Shown here: positions 1 to 11,570 of the stretch, one piece after another
How positions within the stretch are numbered: position 1 is the first letter of the stretch
How the letters are laid out: the number at the start of each line of letters is the position of its first letter
Position numbers and translations under genes: made by a program
The notes under the pieces: generated by a model
Database searches by the model: none
What the model was told of the DNA's origin: nothing
Seen by the model: the letters and a program-made list of their open reading frames with translations, nothing else
Assembly (NCBI GenBank): GCA_034509495.1
Contig: CM067507.1
Span: 30,984,526 to 31,048,525 of the forward strand
Source: Acestrorhynchus altus
Lineage: Eukaryota > Chordata > Actinopteri > Characiformes > Acestrorhynchidae
DNA length: 64,000 bases
Direction of reading: 5' to 3'

Positions 1-1700
1 TAAACTGATTCAGACAAAAGGCTTCGAGCTAAGCGGCCACAGACACAACAGCCGCAGATGGTGAAGCCTGAACGATGCTATTTCAGTCCGTTTGTGGCTA
101 ATTAAAAATACACTACAATCACTCAATGACTTTGTTCACTCCCACGTCCCAACCACCCGAATCGAGTGTGAACTAGAACACACACCCAGCTGTCCGAGGC
201 GCACTCTCTCTCACTCCAAATCAAATGTGAATTACATGAGCTCTCGTGGTTAATTCTGTCCGAATACTAGGTTGCAACCAGATTTTCCTACAGTCTGATA
301 CAACCCTTAAAAAAAAATGTTCGGGTCATTGTTCAGGTCAACCACTGGGCTTGCAGGTTCTTTGATGGGTGCATGGTTCCACACGGCCTTTTCTGAGCCT
401 ATCACGAGCCTGCGACTCAGTACGACACAATTAACAAGATTACTGAGACCTGGTGACATCCTGTGTTCTCAGTGGGAGCAGGGCTTCTACACATGGCAGG
501 GCAGCACTTTTAATGGTGGTGAACAAGAGCCTCGCTCTGTGGAACATGCAGCTTTTTGACACGCTTAAGGCTTTTTTTGTGAGGGTGGCTGGGACCGGTT
601 CGTTAAATCTTATGACTTCCTTTGCCTTTTTCCCCTTTCTTTTCTTTTCCCAAACACTATGCATCTTCCCCCCCCCCCAAACCACAGAGCAGCTGGAACA
701 GGTATGGTGGTCCATTATGCAGCAATGACAGCCCAGGTACACTTCACCATAGTGGCCAGCAGTTGCCATTTCTTCTGTCAGAAGCTTTCTGACATTTATG
801 ATTGGGACCCCAATCCACCCCCGGTCAGTGGGGTTGGACACACTGCTAATAGGGGTACAAAGACTTCCAGGCCACAGATATAGTGTGTCCCAAGGGAAGC
901 GTAGGGCCTATTTAATTGGGGCATTTGGGTAAATAGGCGGGTGGATTATGACCTATAAATGGGAATTTATGTGCCCATTATACGTGCCACTGATTTGCGC
1001 AGAAACGGTAACACACTCGTTAGCAGTGCATTCATCTGCCATACCATCACTTCCTAATTAGTGCTGATGTTGCCCAGGCTGCACCCTGCTCACATACACA
1101 CTTGTGTGTGTCTGTGTTGTTCTTTTTCCTCCCAATTAAGCAGTTACACATCTGGGGTAATATCATACTTTCCCAGAAAATGACCTCACGCATAAAATAA
1201 CGGTGTTACAAAGAGTTCTTTGAGTGATGCCATAAAGGAACAATGTTTAGTTCCATGAAGAAATGCTTTGGGTTTTTTTTTAAAGAGATGTACGTGCAGA
1301 ACAGATATAGAAGGTTTAAAGACGTCAATGGTCAAAGGTTAATTATGAATTTAACCATCTGGAGATTCTGATCATGCTGGCATCATCATACCCTGGCATC
1401 ACAATTCAGATGTAACAGCATACAATCCATTTAACGTTGCCGTAAACTTGTGTTTACAAGTTTGAAATGCCATGTTAGTTCATGATTGATGATGGATGAT
1501 GGAAATAACGGACTATAAATATGATCCAAAAACCATTTGTATGCAGGTTCTTCAGAAACATGGATTTTAATGGACAGCCTTGAGTATGATTGGTAAATAA
1601 CCTTTATTGACTTCTGTAAACCTGTAAACTAACATAAATGAATACTAGAAAATTAGATTGTAGTTACAAAAGCTAAGACACACCATTCAGGCCTAGTGCC
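1..1700. other. Non-coding, no gene recognised
   Basis: Mostly unique AT-moderate sequence. A C10 run lies at 668-677 and a short degenerate TG tract near 1090. The open frames at 317-559, 440-841 and 453-728 overlap each other on both strands, lack splice or domain signals and are treated as chance. Around 1210-1275 there is a faint trace of a dispersed repeat containing GGTTCT-like motifs. Confidence 0.6.
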
Positions 1701-1723
1701 ACCACGGTACCACCAAATCACCA

Positions 1724-2050
1724 CTGACCTAAAGCATGGATTCCACAAGACCACAAAGGTGGTATCTGGAACCAAGACATTAAGAGCAGGTCCTTTAAGT
1801 TCTGTACATTGTGAGACAGGGACTCCATGAGCATCAGTGACTCTTGGGTACTCATGAGCCTATCACTGGTTCACCTGTTTTGGTAGGTACTGACCACTGC
1901 ATACCTAGGAAAACTCCACAAGACCGGCCTGATGAGGCCTGCTCTTGTCAAAGTGTCAGGGTCTTAGGTTTCATCATTAACCCATTTTTCTGCTTCCAAG
2001 TCAAGAACTCAAGAACGTATTGCTCACTTGCACCCTTGCAGGTTCTTCAC
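1724..2050 (-). mobile_element. Tc1/mariner-type transposon remnant
   Basis: The stretch follows, in reverse orientation, a Tc1-type transposase gene that is abundant in teleost genomes. Recognisable blocks include the segment around 1724-1810 and the helix-turn-helix coding part around 1850-1990, where the plus strand reads GGTAGGTACTGACCACTGC. Several hundred bases of the middle of the gene are missing between the two blocks and no long frame survives, so it is a dead, internally deleted copy. A second remnant of what looks like the same family lies at 3775-3955. Assignment rests on remembered family sequence. Confidence 0.5.
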
Positions 2051-2070
2051 GCTCATACCTTCCACAAAAA

Positions 2071-3003
2071 AAAATGTTTCTTAATGAAACCTTCGTTCTG
2101 GTTTTCCTTTATTTTAAGGAGTGCAGAAATGGATTTGAGTAAGGCGGTCAAAGAATGTTCAGCACTAAAATGCTTTATGAAACATTAAAAAGACCCTACA
2201 TCAATCAAAAGACAAATCCAGAGAAGGCTTGCTGGTTATTAAAAGCATTCAGTGGAGCCTGAATGTGAAAGGTCATGGCGCTGTGGTTTTCCGAGGCTTT
2301 TCCAGCACTCGGGAGACATGGCAATATCTCCTGCATTGATCGACTTCATCAAGGCTTCGGAAACGGACTCAAATATTTGCACACAGAGTGCAGACATTAG
2401 TCCTGTGTTATTAAGGAAGCACTGGCGAGGGGCCACAGAGGAATAAAAGAGATTTAATAAAGCTTTTCCCTGTTTTCCACTTTTCCATCCAATTCTTCTC
2501 GACTATCTGTTTATCACAGAATGGAAAGGGAAGCCTAAGCTCAGACTTCCATGGCTCCTCGACAAAGAGGAAAAATGGTCAATGGTGGCAGAGAAGCATC
2601 TTACAAAGAATACACAGGAAAAAAACTGCCTCCTCTTCAATTTCCTGCCAAAACAGGGGACCCGGGAGCTATTCTTTGGCCTTTGTGTCTCTCCAGCTCT
2701 CCTTCTCTCCATTTCGGGCCACACAAAGCCATGCTGTACTCATCCTCATGAGGGAGGCTTTTTAGTGTCCCATCAGGCAGCGGGGCGCCCACAGGAAAGC
2801 AGCAGTAGGGGGCTGGCCTGTTAAATGCACTTCACAGCTGTGTGTCCACCTCACAAACACACACAATTACTTCTTTCTTTCTGTCTTTTGCTCTCTCTCT
2901 CTCCATCTTTCACTCACTCTGTCTCCATCACACACATGGACATACTCACACAAAGTGGGCCTTACAGAAAGACTCCACTGATGAGAGATTTATTGGAGCA
3001 GGA
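2071..3003. other. Non-coding, no gene recognised
   Basis: Nothing clear is seen. A 66-codon frame at 2551-2751 begins MAPRQRGKM but is overlapped by equally long frames on both strands and has no recognised domain. A CT/CA-rich patch occurs at 2880-2950. Confidence 0.55.
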
Positions 3004-3042
3004 GAAAAGAAGAAGAAGAAGAAGAAGGAGGAGGAGGAGAGA
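3004..3042 (+). repeat. GAA/GGA trinucleotide tract
   Basis: About six AGA/GAA units run into five GGA units. The tract accounts for the poly-Lys and poly-Arg runs in overlapping frames at 2825-3198, which are therefore not genes. Confidence 0.9.
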
Positions 3043-3539
3043 GTGGGCTACAGGTGGGATGAAAAAGGAAGACTAAATCAAATCTCGCCTCCCCACTCGT
3101 TTAACAAGAGAGATAAAAGCTTGGGTGAAAGACTGTGGAATAATTATGGGGGAAACCTGCTGGGATGCACAAGGAACAGCAGTCTCTTGTCGTTTTAAAA
3201 GAACTTGAAAGCTGAAGTGAGAGTTTGGAGATGCACAGGAGGGTGAAGTCTTTGATCCTTGAAGAATTCTCTCTTCACCATTGCAAGTGAGGGAAGATAA
3301 ACTGAAAAGAGAGGGGGAGAGAGAGAGAGAACAGAAGATACAGGTGGGCACAAGAAGGATGTTCACACAAAACAGACTATCCCAAAGTAATTACGAGGAG
3401 GCCAGTATGGAACTGCCAAAACAGCTCTGACTCATTTAATCACAACCTCTGTCCTGCACTATATGGCAGCAAGACATCAGCAGAAGATCCTTCATTTGAC
3501 TTATTTTTGTGCTCTATGTCTGTGCTCTTCAGTGTCGAT

Positions 3540-3708
3540 GAAAGGAGGATGGGTTCCCCTTTAAAGCCTTGGTTCCTCTCAAGGTTTCTTCCTCCTAGCC
3601 CGAGAGAGTTTTTCCTTGCTACTGTTGCCCACTTACTTGCTCAGTTGAGGCTTGGACCAAGATTTCTGTAAAGCTGCTTTGTTATATAAAGTGCTATGTA
3701 AATAAGCT
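3540..3708 (+). mobile_element. L2/CR1-like LINE 3' tail
   Basis: The sequence has the order typical of teleost L2/CR1-type LINE 3' ends (or SINEs that borrow them): TCTCAAGGTTTCTTCCTCCT, then GAGTTTTTCCTTGCTACTGT, then TGTAAAGCTGCTTTG, and finally AAGTGCTATGTAAATAA. These elements end in short tandem repeats, and this copy runs directly into the GATG array at 3709. No reverse transcriptase frame is present, so it is a 5'-truncated insertion. Confidence 0.65.
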
Positions 3709-3773
3709 TGGATGGATGGATGGATGGATGGATGGATGGATGGACGGACGGACGGACGGATGGACGGACGGAC
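3709..3773 (+). repeat. GATG/GGAC tetranucleotide array
   Basis: Roughly eight GGAT units pass into GGAC units with one GGAT interruption. The array starts exactly where the LINE tail ends, so it probably grew from the LINE's own terminal repeat. Confidence 0.95.
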
Positions 3774-3774
3774 T

Positions 3775-3955
3775 GATTAAGCCTGTCCATTGTGAGGTGC
3801 ACTCTCCATGAGAATCATTGATACTTGGGCGCCCATGACCCAGACACTGGTCTGTCTGTTGTCCTTCCTTGGGGCACGTTTGGCAGGTACTGACAAGCAT
3901 CACGGACAAAATCATCACAGTGATCAGTATTACAGTCATATTGTTAAAATGTGGA
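3775..3955 (-). mobile_element. Tc1-type remnant, second copy
   Basis: Shares with the copy at 1724-2050 the order: CATGAG followed by a short spacer, TTGGG, CCCATGACCC (CTCATGAGCC in the first copy), and GGCAGGTACTGAC. No frame is kept. It directly follows the tetranucleotide array. Confidence 0.4.
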
Positions 3956-3989
3956 GAAAGTGGTGAAAAGCACGGTCTAGACACAGATA

Positions 3990-5200
3990 CACAAACTGAA
4001 ATGATTTCAATTTGTATACTAAATAAAACAATGAATGTTCAGTAATATTAAAGGTAAGGACATAAGTGTTGCACGGAGTAGAATTCTGTTCTTTCTGACT
4101 GCAACGTTTCTGTTACTCTCTCTGCTACAGTCCACATTTTAGTCTGAGAGTAATATCTAATGCTTTACTGAACAGGAGAGTAACAAACTGTTACTGAATG
4201 ATTACTACAAACGTGGTTTTTAATAAACACTATTAAAACAAAGAGCAACAAAGTAATTTAGTTAAGAGGATCCTGAAGCTTTCCTTTACTGAATATCTAC
4301 AAAAATGGCTTGTAAAAGCCTCCTAAACATAAATATTTCCAGCACAACTTATTAAAGACATGTTTGGATTATCGGAACCACTTCCATTCCACCTTAAATG
4401 CAGCGGCAGTTACATTTTCCTCTGTATAAAGGGTTCTCGACACGGAGCAGTTATACACAGACCACTAATGTATAACTACAAAGCCTCAAGGAAAAACAGA
4501 CTGGAACATGACTGGATACAAAATGTGGACTTCTTTGATTGTGTGCCTAAAAGCTGTCCCTATCAGAACCCATATCGATGTCATATCTCATGCAGTTTGA
4601 GTTGTACTTGTGAATGATATTGTGCTTTTTCGGAGGTTCTCCATTATTTATTCATTTAAGAAACGTCTACATCTCTGGTTCGTTAACTGTCTGCATCTGG
4701 AACCTGCATTCGCTCAAACTGCAGATGTGTATGATTTAAAATTGCTTTTAACAGTCAACTATGGACTACTGTCTTCCCCTGAGCATGGGTCTGCAGACCA
4801 CCAGAAAGTGTTTCCTGGTCCACAGGTTGAGAAACACTGCTCTAAACAGTACCTTCACCATATTGAAGGTGGAATGCAAAATGAGAAGAAACAATGCTGT
4901 ATTTAAGGTGGAACAGAAGGAATTACATTCAGAGAAATATAGAAAAACAAGTCGTAGAAATAAAGTCATCCTGGAAACATATGTTTACAGACTGAAAGTC
5001 CTTCTAAATATCTAACCATTTGAAACAGACATACCATTACATTCCCCACAGCCTTCTGAGCTAAAAGCTAGCTTGCATTCATTATAAAAAGGTGGACAGT
5101 AGTCATGTGATTCATAAGGCGTAAAGTGTCTGCACTTATTAACCAAAATACAATCAAGCCTCACACTTTTTGAAGGTGTTCTGACAGTCATATAGCTATC
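3990..5200. other. Non-coding, minor repeat fragment
   Basis: AT-rich and largely unique. At about 4795-4840 the sequence around TCCACAGGTTGAGAAACACTG resembles the edge of a dispersed repeat also seen near 13450 and 38590. Open frames at 4360-4617 and 4610-4906 have no recognised similarity. Confidence 0.5.
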
Positions 5201-5202
5201 AC

Positions 5203-5375
5203 AGTGGGCAGCTGTGGCCTGGTAGTTGGGGAACTAGTCTTGTGACTGGAAGGTTGCTGGTTTGAGTCCCTGAACTGGCAGGACATGACTGAAGAGCAAG
5301 ACATTTAACTCTCCAGCTGCTCCCCAAACGCCGTGGATAGGAGAGCTGCTCACTGCTACAAGTATATGTGCCCTA

Positions 5376-5376
<1 letters not shown>
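5203..5376 (+). mobile_element. tRNA-derived SINE (family A)
   Basis: A Pol III promoter-like head is visible: an A-box-like TGGCCTGGTAGTT near 5215-5227 and a B box GGTTTGAGTCC at 5259-5269. The body then continues with a tRNA-unrelated part containing CAGCTGCTCCCCAAACGC and ends at a TG tract. Similar heads occur at 13785 (+) and 53158-53284 (-). It is non-coding and would have moved using a LINE partner. Confidence 0.7.

Positions 5377-5413
<37 letters not shown>
5377..5413 (+). repeat. (TG)n microsatellite
   Basis: About 18 TG units directly after the SINE body. Other members of the family carry a short TG-rich segment here, so the tract probably expanded from within the SINE. Confidence 0.95.
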
Positions 5414-5414
<1 letters not shown>

Positions 5415-7950
5415 GATTTGTGCTGATTTGTGTTTCATGCACATTATTTATGCTGATATCAGCATCATCAGGCAAACGCTTCCAAACCTCACGCACCGAC
5501 ACATGCTGGCTGCATTTTTAACAACGACTCTGGATTTCACTAATCAAACACACTTTGGACCAGCAACAAAGACCTTCTGATGGAGTTCAGGAAAGCAGCT
5601 CCAACCACTTCCCCACTCACACGATTTCACTGATTACATCAACCTTAATCTCCCACCAAAAAACTGTAAAAGTTGGCATCTATGCATTAAGGGCTTTCAA
5701 TTCCAGCTCTGGAAGGCCGGTGTTCAGCACAGTTTGGTGGCTTTTCCTCTTCAAGCACACTCACTGAACCTGACAGTTTTATTACACATTATCGTGATAT
5801 ACGTTTCAAGCACAGATATATTGTTGATGTGTGTAATGATCTGATTTGCAGGAACAGCAATATATAACAGTGTACCACCGACGGGGTTTGATCTAAAGGT
5901 GGGATTTAAGGTTGGGCATCAATATAATACCACAAAACCTAAGGACATTTTCACAAAACGTATATTATATATACATTTTACATATATACCCTATATAACC
6001 ATGGCAGGGATTTTGATGTGTGAGGTGATATAAAGGAGTAATCCACCTCAGACTCCAGGTGAAATCCACCTGTTTCCAACCCAATTAAATCCCAGTTTAA
6101 ATGCCAAAGGAGCATCCAGTGCTATTGTCAAGTATTTTATATAAAATATTATAAATATATGTTTTAATCTTTAAAGATAACTATCAAAACTTTGCACTTT
6201 CACCTCAAAAATACTCTAGATGATCAATTTCCAGCAGGATTTTTGAGATCTTCTTTAATAACAATCATAATATAGCACTTCATGCATCATCTGCATAATA
6301 TCTAACAGAGCCATCAACCATGGTATTTATGTCCAGTTAACAAATGTGCAAAACCAGGCATGTTTGAGAAGGAGAATCATTCAACTGTGCTCGACACCAT
6401 TTAACTCCTCTACACTTCTCTTGGGCCCAAAACACTGCCGAGGCAAAACCATGTTCAGCAGGAAAGGTTAAATATTTCAAGGAAGTGGCAATAGGCTCCC
6501 TTTTCCCCTAGGCTCTCAAATCTACATCCTATGCATTTTCTTATGAACACAAAGACATCATTGTATCTCCTCTTCCAGGAGGCACCAGAGCTGTGACTGA
6601 GTTCCTCAGCCAAAACCTCATTCTCCCTCGACTCCTGCCTTTATACAGGGTTTGCCCCCGAACCCCTGAACCACAGGACTCCACTCAAACCCTCCCAGAG
6701 AAACCTGATGCTCACTGGGCCAAGTGCTAACGAGGTTTACCACCCAGGTGTCGTGACCCAGGGAGCTTTACTAACAGCTTCCTGCCAGGCTCCACACATC
6801 GCCTACCCTTGCACCTCTACAGCTACCTGCAGAGGAGTCTGTTCCAGTTACACTCCGTGTCCATCAAAGCTTTTCAGCACTAAAAAAGTTGGTTACAGTA
6901 AATCCTGCCAACAGCCTGCAAAAACAAAGATATTCATTTACTTAACACCTACATTTCCCATACACACAGATACACCATTGTATCTCCTCCGCTGGTGGGG
7001 GAAACCCATTTACATTCAAATAATATGATCCATATGAAGCAATGGTTTTAGAGCAGGTTTGGGTAGATCATGCACATCAGAGATCGTGCACATTTTAGGT
7101 AAAATGACTATGCGGTGCTATTGCTGAACACCATACCAGCACCTCTAAATCACCATCACACTAGGAGCATTGAGGGCTTTACTTCTTATACAGGTTAGTA
7201 ATCTAGCCATTCACTCACAACAGCACAAACCAACAAGACAGGTAGCGGTATGCGTATATACCAGTACATTTTCTGGTGCACCAGTCGAAGTATTGGCCTC
7301 ATCATCTGGAGATCACATGATGCCCAGATACCCAGTGATGCCACTGCCATCCATCACTAAGACTCTAAAAGAGAGCACAGTTATACTCCTACAGTGGCCT
7401 TGTATGTACTGGGGTCTTGTTCAAATTCACAATACAACAACCAGTAGGACAGGTGGAGTTATGTGACAAAATGGATTTCACGTTGTACGATTATGAAACA
7501 GTAGTTTGAAGAAAATGTCCCAGAAGAATGTTGGGGGATTGTGGCGAAACCCTCTGCACAGTGTGGAACAATGGCGGGCCCTGGTTTCTAATCCCAGTTT
7601 CCGTCTGTTAAAGTTGACCTGCCTCAATAATAAACCCTTGCATCTGGGCAGCAATAAAATCCAGAGGTTCAGTGAGTTTAGTATGCTTGTGTCATCACAC
7701 GAGAACAGTCACAGCAGCTGCACTCGAATGGTCACTTGTCACAGCAACAATTTGATTCAATTTAGGGAACTTTTTGTTTAGCAATTTGGAAAGCCCTTAA
7801 TATCCACCAGAGATGCTCCGATACATGTGCTTGGAGACAAAATATGGCTCGCAGCATTTTTCTAAAGTACATCCATCCTCTCTATAGACAAACAGTTCCT
7901 TGAAAGAATACACAAGAAGCAATTCAGACAGACATTTCCAGACAGTGTCA
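5414..7950. other. Non-coding, no gene recognised
   Basis: Unique-looking, AT-rich sequence with a small AT-alternating patch near 5965-5995. Frames at 6708-7028, 7170-7466 and 7506-7781 are uninterrupted for about 90-105 codons but have no motif, no splice context and biased composition, so I do not call them genes. Confidence 0.5.
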
Positions 7951-7953
7951 AAG

Positions 7954-7977
7954 ACACACACACACACACACACACAC

Positions 7978-8014
<37 letters not shown>
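7954..8014 (+). repeat. Compound (CA)n(AT)n microsatellite
   Basis: About 13 CA units are followed without a break by 17 AT units. The AT part can form a cruciform. Confidence 0.97.
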
Positions 8015-8017
<3 letters not shown>

Positions 8018-9365
8018 CATTATTTTTTGAGCTTGAGCTGAGTCCAGGTCTCTGAAATTGGTTTATGCTTCTTATAATTTGAAATAAATGTATTTAAATA
8101 ATATTCCTAATATTCCTATATTCCTTACTTTCATTGATCACAGCTCAAATACTACACCAATTGAAACAAACGTTGAAAAATGAATATATCAATATTGAAT
8201 AGCATGTCAGTTCTGTGACCATGTAATGTACCTCACCATGTTAGTGTCTGATCTAAGCTCTATAAGACTCACAATAGCTCATATTACAGTAAAGAACAGC
8301 AGAAATACACCAGAAAAAATCACAAGGGATCAACAGACACAACTAATGTATTACCTACTCGCTGTGCTGTCACACACAAATTGTCACATCCCTCCCTACC
8401 ACACACCCCCATGTTGCTCGAAGAGCTATCAGCATTTATGACAGTGTGAGAACAAAAATCCACCTCGATTAATACAGTCACAGTGTGGACAAGCACATTA
8501 GAATCATAAAAACCTCCATCAGTGAAACATTATGTGAGCGTATGACTGCGTACAGTTCATGCATCAATCATCAGCGCAATTGCTCACTTCTGGCAGCAGT
8601 CAGCATGGGAAACAATGATTCCACTAATGCTGGAGTAAGAATGCCATCAATCACTGCCTATGTGTGGCCTCCTGATTGGATATCCATTCCGATTAACACA
8701 GTGTTTCCCTGAGAGCTGTAAACTAGATCTCCTGTCCATTAAGACCAGGACGTGTCTAAACTGACACGTCAACGGAGCTAAGGCCTTCCATCACATCTGC
8801 TATTTGCTAAGATCCCTCCATCCCCAAGGCAGGCAAGGCCACATCTGGAGCTTCAGCTTGGGCAGGGGTAGATTTCACACATTCACGAACGTGGCTTTAC
8901 GCGGATGTATAGAATGAGAAAACAAAGATCCAAAACACTGGATTAATTCAAATGCAAGCCCAAATTTGTCATCAGGTAATCCAACCACAAGGAAGCGGAA
9001 TATTGGAAATGTGGTTACAGATCTAATGATTTAAGTGAGTCGCTTTTTCCAGAGACACTCCAGTTAATACCACAATCTCAAACTACTTTATATGACAATT
9101 ATATAACAATATCGAAATCATTCCGAGCAGCAATGAAAAATGGTTCAAACTAAAGGTGGGGCAACAGTCTAAGTGCTGGCACCATTTTTGGGGATCACAT
9201 GTACAACAACGATGTGTTGCCGACATTTCAAACTAGGCTTCCTCCAAGGAACATGTACCGTCATAGCCTTACCCCTAAGATCAGCAGGGACATTGTGTAA
9301 CGAGGGAGACACCGTGTACAATAAATCCGGAAACTATTCACAATCCTTTACTTTTTGTACATTTT
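8015..9365. other. Non-coding, no gene recognised
   Basis: Nothing is recognised. Short open frames at 8226-8441, 8485-8712 and 9173-9376 lack any domain or splice signal. Confidence 0.5.
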
Positions 9366-9368
9366 TGA

Positions 9369-10255
9369 TGTTATAGACTTATTTCAAAATGGATCCAATT
9401 CATTTCCCCCCTCAAACGTCTACCCATAATACTCCACAATGACAAAGTGAGAAGTGTGTTTGAGTCCCACTTCCTGCTGCAGAACAACATCCCCACAGCA
9501 TGATGCTCCCACCACCATGCTTCACTGTTAGAACGGTAATAGCTAGGTGATGAGCAGTGCTTCGTTTACTCCAGACATGATGCTTGGCATTGAGGAGTTC
9601 AATCTTTGTTTATCAGACCAGACAATTTGGTTTCTCATGGTCTGAGAGTCCTTTAGGCTGTCTGTCATGTGGTTCTTACTGAGGAGTGGCTTCCATCTGG
9701 CCACTCTACCATACAGGCCTGATTGGTGGAGTGCTGCAAAAGTGGTTGTCCTTCTGGAAGGTTCTCCTCTTTCTACAGAGCAACGTTGGAGCTCTGTCAG
9801 AGTGACCATTGGGTTCTCGGTCACCTCCCTGACTAAGGCCCTCCTAACACAATCAATAAGTTTTATGAGCTCTATGAAGAGTCCTGGTGGTTCCACACTT
9901 CTTCCATTTACATATGATGGAGGCCACAGTGCTCACTGGGACCTTCAATGCAGCAGCATTTTTTTTGTACCCTTCCCCAGATCTGTCTCTCCATATGATC
10001 CAGTCTCTGAGGTCTAAAGACAATTCCTTAGACGTCATGTCTTGGTTTGTGCTCTGACATGCACCGTCAACTCTGGGACCTTATATAAACAGGTGTGTGC
10101 CTTTCCAAATCACATCCAATCAACTGAATTTACTACAGGTGTCCAAACATCAGCTGTAGGAACATCTGACAGCTCATTTTGTCATTGTGGAGTATTGTCT
10201 GCAGAATTTTGAGGGGAAAAAATGAAGTGAACCCATTTTGGCTATAACAACACTG
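9369..10255 (-). mobile_element. Tc1-like transposon, internally deleted
   Basis: Both ends carry inverted repeats. The left end has TTATAG, then CAAAATGGATCCAATTCATT, then CTCAAAC and TACTCCACAATGACAAA. The right end reads, reverse-complemented, CTATAGCC-like sequence, CAAAATGGGTTCACTTCATT, CCTCAAAATT and TACTCCACAATGACAAA. The element encodes a minus-strand transposase relic (9463-10038). At about 0.89 kb it is roughly half the 1.6 kb usual for Tc1-like elements, having lost the C-terminal half of the gene. The right-hand flank of the gene also holds the typical 5' leader (TTATATAAACAGGTGTGTGC near 10081). Confidence 0.88.
9463..10038 (-). pseudogene. Tc1-like transposase pseudogene
   Basis: Reading from ATG at 10038 down, the first 60 codons give the paired-type helix-turn-helix DNA-binding region (MTSKELSLDL, then AALKVPVSTVASII, then WKKCGTTRTL). 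A frameshift near 9860-9890 follows. The next frame keeps VREVTENPMVTLTELQRCSV, GEPSRRTTTFAALHQSGLYG and KDSQTMRNQIVWSD, the last being the site of the first catalytic Asp. Reading is then lost, and a small piece (9463-9535) matching the GGG/GWGC part around the central catalytic domain follows after a deletion. The second Asp and the final Glu of the DDE triad are absent, so the protein cannot work. Confidence 0.88.
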
Positions 10256-10256
10256 T

Positions 10257-11010
10257 ATATCACACTGTATATAGGTAAACATACTGTATACATTCCTACC
10301 CACGCAAATCAGACAGCAGACAACTGTGGACGGAGACACCACGTTCAACAACAGTGAACGTAAACAGAAACACAAGGCACTAATTAGAAATATAACTCGT
10401 CTTAAGGAGCAACACAGGAGTGTGGGGGTTTTAAATGCTGCTTTAGGAACGGTTGCTCCAGTGAGCTTATCTCCACGTGCTTCGTGTAGAGATTAAGCCC
10501 CAGCTCTCTAATGTAACACCTGATGGTAATTAAGGTAATTCAGCAGTTTCTAAACTTTAAACAGGTGTGCTGGATTGGTAAAGTGGAATCATGTGGGAAT
10601 ACTATCTTCAAACTGAAGCAGCTACAAAGGGTTCTTTGATGGCTCTTTTCCACTTAATTAACACTGGATCTGATCCGGTTCCTTTCAGGCTTTTTAGAAC
10701 CTTGGTGTTATCCAGTGAACCTGCCCTCCACTGCACGAGTTCTGATTGGAACAGTGGAAGAAAATGAACTGATAAATAAGTGCATTTCATTGATCCATCG
10801 ATTGATTAAATAATAACATATAATAACACGTGAAACAGTACACGTGCAGACTGAAACCGAACCTGCGCCTGCAGCTTCAGATCAGCTTCTTTAAAAATGG
10901 TTCTTCAAAGAACCCAACATTTTAGTTTCGATCTCTAAAAGTAGGTCTGCTCACTGCTGAAAGAAGGTGAGGAAAGGGGGTTGGGGTCTGAAGAAATCTG
11001 ACATCATATG
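10257..11010. other. Non-coding, no gene recognised
   Basis: Nothing firm. GGTTCT/AGAACC words recur around 10629, 10700 and 10900, possibly an old MITE, but I cannot define ends. Confidence 0.45.
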
Positions 11011-11016
11011 ACTTAC

Positions 11017-11106
11017 CTGCGCAAGATCGTACATCATAACAGGACCGAGCATCAGGCAGGCGAGACATAAAGGAGAGAAACAGCGAGAGAGGACAAATAT
11101 TAGCAT
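11017..11106 (-). CDS. Possible exon, signal-peptide-like (weak)
   Basis: On the minus strand, ATG at 11106 opens exactly 30 sense codons ending in GCGCAG at 11017, followed by GTAAGTCA: a perfect CAG/GTAAGT donor. An in-frame TAA lies two codons upstream, and -3 is a purine, which fits a start codon. The translation begins MLIFVLSRCFSPLCLACLML and ends GPVMMYDLAQ. Its hydrophobic middle resembles a secretory signal peptide. Against it, the region is pyrimidine-rich and could equally be the tract of a 3' splice site (TTGCGCAG), with the exon lying on the other side. No protein is recognised. If the microexon at 62768-62800 belongs to the same transcript this would be an internal or alternative first exon. 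Confidence 0.2.
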
Positions 11107-11570
11107 CTTTTAAAATCAGTCACGTCACATGAGAAGACTGATGTACATAAAGAGCAGAAGCAGCTATGACATGACAATATTGCCTTGGGGCTACTGGTTT
11201 ACATGCAAACCAGACAGAGCCTGCGCTATTGACTGATCTACCATCAATTTTTAATGTGATGAAAGGCCGAGCGGATTTCAGGACGGTGGGAGATGTCTGT
11301 TACAGGTCAAGGAGGTCCGTGGACAAGCTGTTCAATTGTACAACTTGGTTGAGAGGAAAAAGGGAGGGAAAAAAAAAAGAAGAAGAAAAAAAAAAGAGAC
11401 TGCAAACTAAGTGGAGGACAGAAGTTAAATGTGAGGATCTGGGGTTGCTTAGAAACACAGACTGGCACATCTGCTAATATGAGAGAGGAGAGGGTTGGGA
11501 GGGGACGAGAGCCGCACATCTGCAAAACGGGTGCAAGACAGAAAGAGCCTGAACACACATACTGTGTAGC
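11107..11570. other. Non-coding with A-rich tract
   Basis: An A/G-rich run (GGGAGGG then A10 and A9 blocks) lies at about 11355-11400. The plus-strand frame at 11229-11477 passes through it and is not supported as a gene. Confidence 0.5.

Noticed and set aside
2551..2751. 66-codon frame starting MAPRQRGKM
   Set aside because: Basic start looked gene-like, but frames of equal length overlap on both strands and no homologue is known to me.
5215..5269. A- and B-box pair as a functional tRNA gene
   Set aside because: Spacing fits Pol III promoters, but acceptor stem pairing is absent and copies are dispersed; SINE head.
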